Origin: Acanthaster planci
Taxonomy: Eukaryota; Echinodermata; Asteroidea; Valvatida; Acanthasteridae
Reading direction: 5' to 3'
Assembly: GCF_001949145.1 (NCBI RefSeq)
Contig: NW_019091368.1
Span: 868,029-932,028 of the forward strand
DNA length: 64,000 nucleotides
A model generated the notes under the pieces. It was not told the DNA's origin, ran no database searches, and saw nothing but the letters and a program-made list of their open reading frames with translations. The position numbers and the translations under genes were made by a program. Shown in pieces: positions 41,738 to 54,700 of this stretch (within the stretch, counting starts at the first letter, position 1; every line of letters begins with the position of its first letter).

Positions 41738-44700
41738 GTTGTAAAGGAGGTTTCTGTCGTCTGACGCTTTCGAGCTGAAGCCCCGACTATACCTAAAAAT
41801 AAAATCTTCAAAGCTCGAGATATTTGTAGAGTGGGCCTGTTATGTTGATGCAAAGGCAAACAATCAGCTGTGTCTGGTGACGTCATTCACTCTCACCCAC
41901 ACGGTCCACAGAGGACAGTACATCTCCCCTTTTGTTACCTTCCTCGATTGTTATGCGTGCATGGAACACCCAAAGAATACACCTAGCCCGCCGCCCCATT
42001 GATATGCAAAAACAGAGCAAAATTAGTCGTCAGAAATCACCCACCTGAGTCAGGAGAGGGCAATATCACCGCGCAATAACATATATTGCATTGTACAAAA
42101 TGTCGCCGTGAATCACAGGCCAGACTGGTATATGGCTGCATCGTGACTCATTCAGGGTTAACTACGGGAGCGGTCGTTTAAGTACTTGCCCGGCAATTCG
42201 AAGGATTATTCTGTAACTAGAACTTCAAGTAAAAGCGTGTGGAATATAAACGTCAGCTGGTCTGACGGAGGTGAGGAGCGCCAACTTGAAAGTGGAAACA
42301 GTTTTGTACATGATTTTACGGGCTTGATGTTACGAAGCCATCGACATTTAACAATACAAAGACAACAACGAAGGTGAGTATCCATCACGTGATAAATACT
42401 ATTGCAAAATCCACACTCGACGGCGGTTGTACAGGATGAAGAGTGGGTTAACTCCACTTTTTAAACAACTTTTTGCCGTTTGAGAAGTCGGGTTTTCTGA
42501 GCACCCCGAACGTTCGCTTTGGACGTTTCTACTGTGGTACTGTTACACTCGGCAAGGTCCACACGTCTGGCTGTAAATACTGAGGAAAATTTCTTGTTAT
42601 ATAACTGGCATTTTTTTTCGTAGAATTTCTATCATTACAACCTTTTTTGGGGGGGGGATTATATATTGGACCAACACAATTTTCGAGTGTTTCCCAAAAG
42701 TCAACAGGTGTCCCTTTTCAAACTTGTTCGTGACAGTTGAGAGTTGTGATGGTCCGATCAAACCTTTTCCCATTTTTGTTAAAAAGTCGGAATTGTGTGA
42801 TCTTTAATTCGGGAACAAAATAATTCTGATATAAAACGTCGTTCGGCGACATCTGGAATGTCTGGCAAGCGCGAGGAATATGTTGGATCATATCGCCACT
42901 TTTCCATCTCATCTCAGTAAACGGAAGTAGTTGCAAAGTAGTAGTGGGACCGCAATGGAAATAAGTTATTTTAACTTTTTGCAATCTCCCTACGATTTCT
43001 ACTTATTAGGAATCGCTGACTTTGCTTTCTTCCAATTGCCTTTCTTTATTTTATTATTGTAATAATATTTTATAATAGTGAAGAAATCAAATAAAATCAA
43101 AAACTTGAAAAGACATGAATCTTGGACTGAGAAACGTTTTGAAATACAACCAGGTTTCAGAATTACAGTTTTCTCTGAGCTTGAAATTTTAATTGAGGAT
43201 TATCATTTTCCATCGCTTTGTGTTAATGTCGAGACGAGGACTTCATACTCAAGAAAGTAATTAAACTGAATCAAATGGAATGGAATAAAATAGAATTGAA
43301 TTAAATGGTTTAATACAAAAAGGAATCGCAGCAATGTGCCGAATTAAGACTAATCAATAATAAAAGACATAATAATCAAATTAGTATACATGTTACACTT
43401 TCTTGCAAATTAACTTATTTCTGATAAAAAATGGCGTGCTATAAATACAAGATAGGCATGGTATAGACACATTTACCAGCTTTGATTTCATGTGAATCCG
43501 ACTTGCCTGAATAAACTGAAATTCGTTATTAATCTATACCGGTACGTTTATGACATTCATTTGTGCGTGCCGTTCATTTACATGCATACAGTGTCGTACG
43601 GAAGTGGTCGACAAGACGATTATATCACTGACACCCAAAATCACCTGCAGATCGTTCTGGGCAATTTTTTACTATGTTGAACATACTGTGCTTCAATATT
43701 CGCGATAGATTCCGTCTAGATTTTGGATGCATAACATTGTCACGTCTTCCAACAGACAAACCGTGGAGTATTTTCTCCACCCGTGTAACCATTTGTATGG
43801 TTCAATTTCACTGGACATAAAGTAACTGTAATTTTGAGTGGAGCTACTGCATATGCTTAAGCTATGTTTCACTGATGAACTACATTGAAATTTAATCAGC
43901 CCTTGAAAAATTGTCAGGATGGAGTATTCTTGAGTGAACATTAGTCACCGAGAAAATGGTGCCAGGCTCATGGGTGTTGTTCTACTTCATCTTTTAAAAA
44001 TACAATAATAACTACAGTTTTTATTGGAAACAGTCATTCGACATTAGGAATAATCTCAAAATTCAGCTTGAATTCATTAATATTTCAAGGACTAAAGTAC
44101 GTCCGTGTTTTCACTGGTTTTAATGTTCAAAACAGCTGTGCTGTCGTGCATGTATTTTGTTGTGATAGGCCTATGTGATGACGACTCGTCTCTCGTTAAT
44201 CACAGAAAAACACCTGCCTCGACATTCAGTCGTTAGTGCGAACGGCGTAAGGCAATGCAGAAATTTTTATCCGTAAACGCAGAGATTGACTATATAAGAA
44301 CTTGTACGTAGGCCCTGAAAACGTGGATCTTTCATGAGATATTTTTCTTTCCACTGAGAGTTAAAACGTGAGGAAAAAGCAGGCGTGTGTAGTGGGAATT
44401 TGCCTATAGGCCTCCCGGTTGCGAAACACGACAAAAATAACAATAACAATATTGTTTACTTGTACATTATGTGTTTATCTGTTTTGAGCATCCTGATTTT
44501 GTATAGTTACGATCCATTTTAGCCATCCCGATTTAGCATCTATTTCATATCTCTGTCCAGATGTTACTTTTATCAGCTTCCCAATTTTGCTGTTGAAATC
44601 TCAAGCCCATTGTATTCTGCCGTTCATTCTGTTCGCTACCCCCTTAGCTACTTCAAAAATACACCAAACGTGTTTTTTTTAATGAAATACAATAATATAC

Positions 44701-45662
44701 ACCTATACAGGTGTGGGTTCTTAGACCAAGGTCCCATCTAAAAGGATTAAAAACCGCCCGAACTACGCTCAAAAAGGCGCTTGTAGAGAGGGTTTAAACA
44801 CGTTAACCCACTACATGTTTTTGTGATGCGTTTAGGAATGTGTTTAAGCGCTTAGCATTTAAACACATTCCTGGCACATTTCAATAAACATGTCATGGTT
44901 AAACGTGTAGAAATAGTGGGTACAGAAAAGTGTTTGAACTCTGATCGTTGTTTTTACAATGTGAAGCGTCCACAAAGAAATTACTGTAGAGGGCGGCTAT
45001 TTGCTAATATTGAGCACAATTATGTAGCCCGTGGCAAAAGCTTTCGTAATTTTTAAAACTTATCATAAGGGTGAATATTTTCCCTCCAGAACAGTGTGGA
45101 GTAAATCAATTCCACATTACCAGTCACGGAAGCCACATAAGGAGCCAGTAATTAAAAATTCTTTATAAATTCCTCTTTCTTTAGGCTCAAAGTTCAAACT
45201 TTGAATAAAAGAATTTATTCACTGAAAAACGCTCGCCCATGTTTCTGAAGAAACTTTCCATGCATCCTTTAAAAAAAGAGGATTTTGATAAGTTGTAGAT
45301 CACATTCGATGGCGACGATTACTGGAGGGAAAGAAAGTGATAGGTCTTTCGATTAATTTGGCAACCATGCATCGGAAGAGTAGCATGCTCAGTTGCAGGC
45401 GGGGCGTCGTCATTGACTCACCGCGAATGTTGCCGAAGTTTTATTACACAACGTGAACACTGAAGACAGGAGTCCGGGGAGGGGGGGTCAGCTCGTGATC
45501 AGAATGGTCGTCATATTTTCGTGTGGGTGTCACACGTAACGGGTTTGCTCAGGCGTCTCTGCTGTTTTTCTTTTCCCTTTTTCGTCTTACAGACAATCGC
45601 TCTATTTATCATTGACTGCTCTGCCTGTTGTCTGTTTAAAATGTTCCTTTTTTTACTTTCAG
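41738..45662 (+). other. Spacer and 5' region of the EGF-repeat gene
   Basis: No coding gene supported. Possible non-coding first exon ending at 42373 before donor GTGAGT, and an acceptor-like CGTCTTACAG near 45592. Contains the foldback at about 44790-44915. Confidence 0.4.
44790..44915. repeat. Foldback with perfect inner palindrome
   Basis: AGGAATGTGTTTA (44834-44846) and its exact inverse TAAACACATTCCT (44860-44872) flank AGCGCTTAGCATT. Outer arms (ACACGTTAACCCACTACATG against its inverse near 44888-44915) also pair imperfectly. Confidence 0.6.
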
Positions 45663-45668
45663 AAAAAG

Positions 45669-45723
45669 ATGTACCATCAACTTTTGATCATCATCATTGC
45701 TACCATCACACATCGAACATGCG
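45669..45723 (+). CDS. EGF gene: signal peptide exon
   Basis: Acceptor AG at 45661-45662; ATG 45669 has A at -3. Encodes [18 protein letters not shown], a short hydrophobic leader, and ends in phase 1 at GTGAGT. Confidence 0.82.
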
Positions 45724-48700
45724 GTGAGTTACAAGATCATAAAATTTTACGATAGTCACAGCGCTCCATTAATGTCTCTAAAAGGTGCCATTTTGGAGTC
45801 TGATTTTAAAGCTGTGAAAGTGGCTAAGGATATGCTTGATATCATGGTGGTCAAAGACGAAGTTTAGTCCAAGTTTCAACTAGTTTTTAACTTTGTGCAT
45901 TGCCATTTGCATGGTGAAGGTGATTCCAGGATTTCAAAGAATTGTTTTGGGTACAATTTCGTGGAGGAGCATTTGCATAGTTCAAAAAGATGTATAAGCG
46001 TTTTGTTCACTTGCGTTCTGAAACATGATGTCACATCATAATGTGGCTTGGATAAAAACATGGAAAACAACCAATTTGTGGTAACTCGTCTTTGTTTTTG
46101 GCAGCGACCTTTTGCTCGCAAGATCCGTGCCAGAATGGAGGAACATGCTACACAGGTTTAAATTCGTACGTCTGCGTTTGTCCAAGTAGATATTCTGGCT
46201 CAAACTGCGAAACGTTTCTGGATGATTGTAAGTATCTGGAAAATGTCTTTTAATTACAGAATTTCTGCACTCTGGAAACAACGTTTTGTGTCTGTGAATC
46301 GAAACTATTAGGCTTATTTTTTTCTGGTTGTCCTATATATTTTTTGTTTCTAAAGGCACACACCACACAGTCACGGTCACAGCCCACATTCCCATTTATA
46401 TTATCGAGGAAATGTTATTATAATTGCAACAAAACAATATTCAACCCCCTAAGCTTGCTAAGCTAAAGGTTTCATGGTCTGGCGTGAACAAAATATTTTC
46501 AGTGATAAGGACTATACTCAATCATTGTCGTCCGATTGAACGATTCGCCTTTAAGATTCGCGCGGTACCACCGCATTATGAAAAACAGACGGTATCTTTG
46601 TAAAATGGACGTTCCATTCCGACCACTGGCAGTTGGTTCAACGGAGGATTTATTTCTCGGTTTTTTAACATTGATGTTCGGTGTAAATCAGCAAGGATTT
46701 ACTCAGTTGATGCAGGGATAAGGCATTGCGCTGAACACTAAATGTTCACGTTCGTTCTATGGAATGATTTATTTCATCCTGTGACAGAAATGGAACATTC
46801 CATTTGTACTGTTACTTTTAGAAAATCAGATTCACGGTTATAGACTTGAATGGATTGTCAGTGTGATGGAAACTTTGAACATAACATGTAACCGTACCTC
46901 GATGCCTTCCTCCAAGTCTGCTTAGTTCATCCCCAACATGAGAATGGATCTTGTTTAATTTAAAAAAAAACTTGTTCACTGACTTGAGCTGAGCACAAGA
47001 TCAGATCTGAGCCTTTGCAAGCTATGCACTAAGTTCTGTACAAGATCTATTCAGGTACTCGTGCAATGTGCGCAAGGATAGGCCTTATCTTCACTGAAGC
47101 CAGGGTGGCAATTTTCATTGGGGCTGTGTGAAATCAGAGTTTTTTGTTGTCGCGTTTAAATAAAGACAAACATCCTCTAGGATCTTTGTCATAGAGGTTT
47201 GTCCACGTGATGATACATGACGTCATTGGCAAAAGGTCACTTCAAAAAGAGTACCGTGTCCGTGGAGGTGCGTGCATTTTCGAATCTGTTTGCAGTTTCG
47301 TGTAGGCTAGAATGTCGCGTCGAGAGACTTCGAAGGCGTGCGCTTCCCCGCCCACCTGTTGTTTATACAAAAATCTCGTGATTGAAAAACTATATAAAAA
47401 AAAAACCCAAAACTTGCTGCTCGCTTTGAAATAACATGTGTTGATACCGTGTGTTGAACTTTCTTCCTTTTTTTCTTCCCTCAGGCCTGAAGTTTGGGCA
47501 AACTGTTTTTTTTGTTTTTTTTTTCAGAACGAGAGCTACTGCACTAAATTTACAGAATCAAAGCACTGTGCACGAACAAAGAACTGTAATTGTTGAGGGT
47601 TAGGCCTACTTGGTAGAACAAAAGTTTAACAGGAAATATAAAAACACACTGTAACTCTATCATCAGATTAAAGGTTAGGAACTTATTGGATCCAGTCTGG
47701 CAAATTGCTCGGCCCGGCCCCGGCTAACTTGACAGAAAGATGTGATTGTGACCAATACACCTTGGGAGAAATTTGGTTGTGTTTAGATAAAGCATGTACT
47801 GTGACTGATAGCCATTTGGGACTTTATTACACATTTGCATTTAAACCAGTTTCAGAGCTTCCCCCCCCCAAGAAATCCATAACAATAAAACTTGGCAATT
47901 GGCTGAAAAACAGACACTATTGTGGAAGGATCTAATAATGTAATTTTGTTATTTTCACATCGTATTTAGCTGATTATAGCATAACTCCTTGTACATCAAG
48001 CACATGTTCCAATGGTGGAATTTGCTACACTGGCCCAAATGGTTCATTTTTCTGCAAGTGTGCCACAGGCTTCAGGGGCACCAACTGTGAAATAACAGAG
48101 GACACTGGTGTCACCTCTACTGGTAAGTTTGAATATTTCAGTCATATTTTTGCAAGATAATCACTTCACCTGAAGATCTCTGTAGTGATCACATTGCAAG
48201 TGATTTTCCTAAAAATACACAAAATGAACGAGTGTCCACTTGAAAAATGTGGTTCAGCTTTCAACAGAAAATACTGCACCAGTACTAAAAGTGCAATAGA
48301 TGCACAACCTTTGTTTATTTTATTTGCACATGACACACATAATATTATGAAAATCAACTGTTTCTGTCAATTCCTTTTAATTTTATTCTCAATTGAAAAA
48401 TGATTGAAGCTTTGTCATGGGAATTGATTCTAGAAATAAGATTGTCTTTCTGCTTTTCTGTTTTTCTAAGCTGTGGGCCAACATATACATGTAAATATAT
48501 AACAGAAAGTCACGTACATGTAAAAGTGAATGACAAAACAACATAGATCATTTCTTTGGAAATCTTGCACAAAACAGAGAGGGCTTTGAAGGTGCACTAA
48601 AACACTTTTTAAAATCATTTGTTGAGATTAGCAGAAACCTTTCTACCTTCAAAACGGTACCCAGCATACTGCTTTTGGAACAGAAAACGGCAAAGAAGAC

Positions 48701-51700
48701 TTGAAACTCGGGAACACTGAACATTGATTCTGAAATTAAGTCCGTTATTTCTCTTCCACTGCTGTATTTTGCATTCAGCCACGCCCATTGTAACACACTG
48801 TACACCAACTACCTGCTACAACGGGGGCACCTGCTACGTTGGAGCGTCAACCAACTCTTTCCTCTGTGTTTGTCCCAGTGGATACACTGGCTCCCGCTGC
48901 AACAGGGTGGCAACCACAGTTCCACCCTATGCACTCGGTAAGCAACCATTCTTTCATAATAACAGTGATAACAATCATTTTTCTTATGTAATTACTTAGA
49001 TAATTTGGTAAGTGCTGTGTGTGGGAATTCGTGAGAAAGAATTTTCACAAGTTTGCGATGTTTGAACTCCAATCCACAACCAAGATTGGGGAGGGGTATT
49101 TAATCATAACCCAATGTCAATGTTGCAACCACTCAACTACCTTTATCAGCTGTTTGTAATATTATAGCAGAAGGAGCTGTGATGAATGCCCATTGATGGT
49201 TAATATCTGCATTATATCAGGCTGGAGACTGTAAGTTCAAGTCTCACCTGAGGCTTGTGAGATTTTCCCTTCCAATGTACCAACTGATGGTTGTTTTGTG
49301 TAATCGCAGTCTATTGCAGTTCCAATCCGTGCAACAATGGGGGGACATGCTACACAGGACAGTCTGGTTACATCTGCCGATGTCCACCTGGGCTAACCGG
49401 ACAGCACTGTGAGACACCATGTAAGACATGAAATACAACATTGGAGATATGTAAATTTATGTAAATTATATGTAAATTAGCCAGCAACTGCAAAGCCACT
49501 GATTTGCTGCTTCAGCGAGAAACAAAAAGTATCAACTTCTTTACCCAAGTCTAAAGAAATTTTGGAATAAAGGTGTTAACTATAATTATATTTTAATTGT
49601 ATTTTAAAAATGAACTGATTACAGGCTCCAAATGCTCTGTGATCACATACCACTTTCAGAGGAATGCGTTTCTCTAAATTTTGGCACTTAAAAAAAAATG
49701 TTTTGTTCTCCGGGCAACTTTCAGCTTTGTGTGGCTCCAACCCCTGCCATAATGGCGGGGCATGTTTTACCGGCGAATCCAGCTACAGGTGTGTCTGCCC
49801 CAACAATTTCACAGGACCCGATTGTGAGACACCAGGTAAATTGTAAAATCTTCACAATTAGTATTACTTTGGAAACTGTCAAAATTATATCAGGACCAGC
49901 ATTTTTTAAAATCAAAATTAAGTGTAGTAATATTGTGTCATTTTTTTGTATTTTATCAAATTCATTCACTTAACAAACTTGGTTGGTTTTCACAGCAAAC
50001 AAAAAGAAAAATTGTTTACTTGTGTATCCTGATGAACAGTGGCAAAGCATAAATTCAGTACTTCCACAAAGATTGAAATGAGAAAAAAAGAAACAATTCT
50101 AATTGTGGATTATATTTCTACTGAACTTTTTTTCACACACAGTTGTTTGCTCCATGAGCCAACCATGCCTGAATGGAGGCTCATGTGACTTGATGCAGAT
50201 AGACGGAGGGTTGAATGCAACCCTTTGTACTTGCCCGGAGGCCTACCGAGGACCCTACTGTGAAACACTTGGTAAGTTCACTGACATTACAATTAACCAG
50301 TTGCAACAAATCTAGAGGGTTTGGGATGGTTGAGAATGCTGTGCTCTGAAACCTTTGATATGACTTACCATAGCAAAGTTTCAGTCAGAGTAACTTCCTC
50401 ACAGTGGCGTAACTAGGGTGCTACAACTGAGGGGGCTCCTGGGGTGCACAATTTTTTTTCAGGGGCACTGAAAATAATTGAACTAGGTATATATATTTTT
50501 TGTCCATTTCCAAATTTCAAATAGGGGGGCACCCGGGGGGGTACAGGCCTCTGTTGGGGTACAGGCCTCTGTTGGGGTACAGGCCTCTGTTGGGGTACAG
50601 GCCTCTGTTGGGGTACAGGCCTCTGTTGGGGGCACGTGCCCCCCATGCCCTCCCCTGTAGTTACGCCGCTGCTTCCTCAGTCAATGCGGTTAATTCCTCA
50701 TTAACCCGCTTGCCGAGTAAAAAAATGCAGCTTCAAGAAATCTGATGGCGTGATTGTTTGACCGTTTCTCAGCAAGTTGTATCGATATTCCCTGTGAGAA
50801 TGGCGGAACTTGCATCCCTGCTGGAGGCAACTCAACAGACATGATATGTAGCTGTACAAGGGATTTCTATGGTATTCGATGTCAGCGTCAAGCTGGTGAG
50901 TTTGACAGTGATGAGGTTATACAGAAGTTTTAAAGCTTAGCTGCAATGAACTTTTCGCAGACACAGTTTTTCTGTAACGTTGTACCCTTCTTCGGTATAT
51001 AACAACTTGGTACAGTCCTTTTTGGTTAAATGCATTGAAAAGTGCTTTTTTATAACATTTAGAGGTATATGAGCTTATCAGGACAACTGAGAGTGCTATT
51101 GCTGTGATGTCATCCAGGGAAGATATAGTTCATTGCTTAGATTTTTCTGTTTAAATGTTGAACCCAGAATATTTTTCCTGGAAGCATTTCTGGGAAAGGG
51201 ATCGGTGCTTGCTTATTGCTATGCACCTAAACAACAATGACTTAGCACAGAGGAGAAATTTAGTCCAGCAAAATCTACAAAAATGTGGGACTTTATTTTA
51301 CAAACCAATGTAACACCAAGGCTTTCTTCCTGGAATGTTATCACAGTTTTGCTCATGAATATGGAAATAATCATTAGCATAAAACTATAAAGGCAGCAAA
51401 ATACCATTGAAATAGTGAATCAAACATTGAAAAAAAGTGACCTGAGGCACAAAGGTGAATTTTGAAGGTTTGTATTCAAACCAAATGATTACAACTACCC
51501 TTTTATACCTGGGTGCCAATCAGAGTGGATGGGCTGGTAATCGACAGCACACGTACACGTAAGCTGTATTCGCATGGGCTGCTCATGATACTGGGTCTCA
51601 TGGGTGAATGAAATGTTGTGTACGCAATAAGACTGGTTCATACTTCAGGGAAATGTATAAGAGAAGTGAATTTGACATTACCAAGTATTTGCAGCAAAAT

Positions 51701-54700
51701 TCACTCGAACTGAAATGTGTTCAACTTGTGCAAATTTGCAGCCCAAAAATATGAGCTGATGTGGCAATTTAGCATTTGTGTTTACTTTTGTGACAAATCT
51801 GAACCGACATTTACCCTTGCGTCACATGGCATGAACGGAAAACAATTACCTTTTACCATCTTGAAATAACGATGGGCATGCTTGTACCTATATACCAACA
51901 AGTTGCATGGGTCTTGGGGAGAGGGTTAAACAACGGCGTGCTTGATGAAAAAAGAACCGATTCCTTTGTAGATATTTGCAGCTCCAAGAGTCCTTGCTTG
52001 AATGGTGGAACCTGTTTCACTTCAAGTACGAACCGAACAGCATATGTTTGTGCTTGTCCTCATGGCTATGAAGGGCACGTATGTCAACATTCAAGTAAGT
52101 TTCTGTTGTACTCCAGAAAGTTACAGTTTTATTTGATATTTGTTTTGCTCTCTAATTTACAAAAAATCTTTAGTTTAGAGTTTTATTTCCACGCAAAATT
52201 GCCCCTGAAGTTTCAATTGTATTTGCTAGTGAGAAAGTGTTGTTTGCCCTCCTGATCATCTTTTGAGCTATTAAAATTTCAGTTCAGTTTTCATCTGGTC
52301 TGTTGTTGTTTGTGATTTTTCCATTAGATCCTTGTGCGAATAACCCCTGCCAAAACGGTGGGGCCTGCTCACGTCCCTCTGACCCAACCAGCGATATGGT
52401 GGTGTGCCAGTGCAGAAATGGCTTTGTGGGTTTTCGGTGTGAAATAGAGGACACTGGTAAGTGTTTAGCCAGTCAAAGTTTTCATGAAAGGACTGAATCA
52501 TAACGGAATAGTATTAGGCATCAGTGAACCGTTTTAGAAGCATTACTTGTACAAAGATGATCCTCCACCTTCTGAAAACTGTTGAAAACAAAAGCCAGAT
52601 GAGCACTGTGATACTTTCCTGGAGTGCATGTCCAAGTTCAAAAATGGCCAATCGGTGGCTCACAAATTTTTCACTCTTCCGTATAGAAACACCGCAGTCA
52701 AAGTTTGTAAAGTCTGAACCACGTTATTAATAAGACCGCTATTTTTCTCTTATAAGGCATTGGGGCGTGTGTGACAGGAGCTTGTATGAATGGAGGTACT
52801 TGCATTCCTTCCCCCTTTGCTGAGGGTGGTCTTACATGCCTATGCCCTGCCTCCCACACGGGCAGTCGTTGTGAACAGCAGAGTAAGTCTTAGCTTTCGT
52901 AAAAGGGGTTGATTGTGGTTGAAGAATCGAGAAGAATGTGGTCAAAATTTATGAATTGTTCACTTAAATAAAGCTCACCTTTGGCTTTAAGGAGTATTCC
53001 ACACAGTGTGGTTGTTGCTGCATATCACATTTCGGAAGTTGATTAAAACCCACTTGGTATTACATCTGGATTTGATGAACATAGGTGTCACAAGGGGATG
53101 GCAAGTGAGACACGTGCTCCTTGCACTTCAAAATAGGAAAGAAATATTCGAAAAAATGAAAGAAAAAGGAAAGAAACAGAACCCTCCTCCAATAGATCTT
53201 TAATATTCTGCCGTGGTTCTCAGTACCCTTAGCCTGTGGTAGCAACCCGTGCATGAATGAAGCCACCTGCAATGATGTAGGAGATGGAAACTACCAATGT
53301 ACATGTTTGGAAGGCTACACCGGGCGTAGGTGTGAAGTTATCGGTAAGTCTGTTCTTTCAGTTAGTGGCATATACCATCTCCTCAACATTCCTATAACCA
53401 TCAAGTAAAATCCTTGAACCAGGTGTCACAAAACTGAATCAGCTCAGGATTTATCAAGTAAGAAACATGCCCCATGCCCAAGATAGAGAGTTAGCCCCCA
53501 AACCACACATTTTGTAAGGGTGAGCAGTGACATAACATGCAAATGGTCCTCACACCAATTAGTGCAGAAAGGACTCGGACGCAGTCTGCGACCAGTTCCC
53601 ACAAAATGAGTCATTAAGCTCATTCATTTTTATCGGATGTCTAGCATGTATATTTGTTGAGAGCTTCTGTGGATTTTGGTTATTTTATCAAATTTGATTA
53701 AATGCCTGTATTAACCCAGAAGTTCTTGTGACTTCTTTTTTTCGTCTTGGATTTACTATGTTGGATTGGTTCAAAGGTGTACTTCTGCAAATTGACAAGT
53801 TGGTACGTGTGTCGTGATCATTTTGAAATAGTGTTTCTTGTATTACTTGAAATGTCAGGTCCTTGCGTGTCATCCCCGTGCATGAATGGAGGACTCTGCG
53901 TTGAGGATGTCTACAATCCAGGGAACTTTGTGTGTCATTGCCGCAACCAATACACAGGAACTACATGTACCATACCCCCCCAAGAAGGTGAGCTATATCT
54001 GATTTGGAGAAAGAAAGAACTAGGAACTTAACTTTTTGGCTTTTGGCTGGATCATTTTTGCCACCGACCAGCACCCCAAATAGATATTGTGCAGCAGAAT
54101 AAGTTTCAAAGTTGGGGGGGGGGCAGTCGTGTGACCATCAGGTATCATCCGTTAATAGACCGATCCAGTAAACCCCACCCTATTGTAGGACCGGCCAAAA
54201 GTGGGTGGGGACCAAGTCCGTCCATTGAAAAAGTGGGGAGTCCACTGCTCCCCCTTCCTCCACCAATGATATTGTGTCCATGCAGCTTGGATTTCCAGGG
54301 GGGTTACTTCCTCATTGGTTATTTCAGTGGTGGTGGTCTGAAATTTAGCAGGTTTCCTCGCAATTCAACCATATTTGGTTCAAACAGAAAATTACCTGAA
54401 GACCAATATAACCAGTGGAAAAGTGAAGCAGAGACAAAACTATTAAAAATGCAGGTGCAAATGCAAAATCATTTAGCCTAAGGATTTTTAACAAGCTCAA
54501 ACATGCAATTTAGCAAGAATTCTTTCTTACCAAAACTTTGTGGAAGATTTCCAAACTGATGTCACCTTGCAGAAAGTGTGATGTTGTGTGAAATGACGCA
54601 AATTGAATATTGTATTTTGTAAGCTTTGATTTTTTACTGTTCGGAAACAACTTTTAATTCTCCATCAATTGTACCCACAGATCCATGCAATTCCTCCCCT

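Noticed and set aside
50542-50631. Regular repeat array that could suggest a CRISPR
   Set aside because: Units are directly adjacent with no spacers, inside a hAT MITE in a eukaryotic intron.
54089-54481. Open frame of 130 codons in an EGF intron
   Set aside because: No Cys pattern, starts in a G-run, no matching splice phase; composition is intronic.
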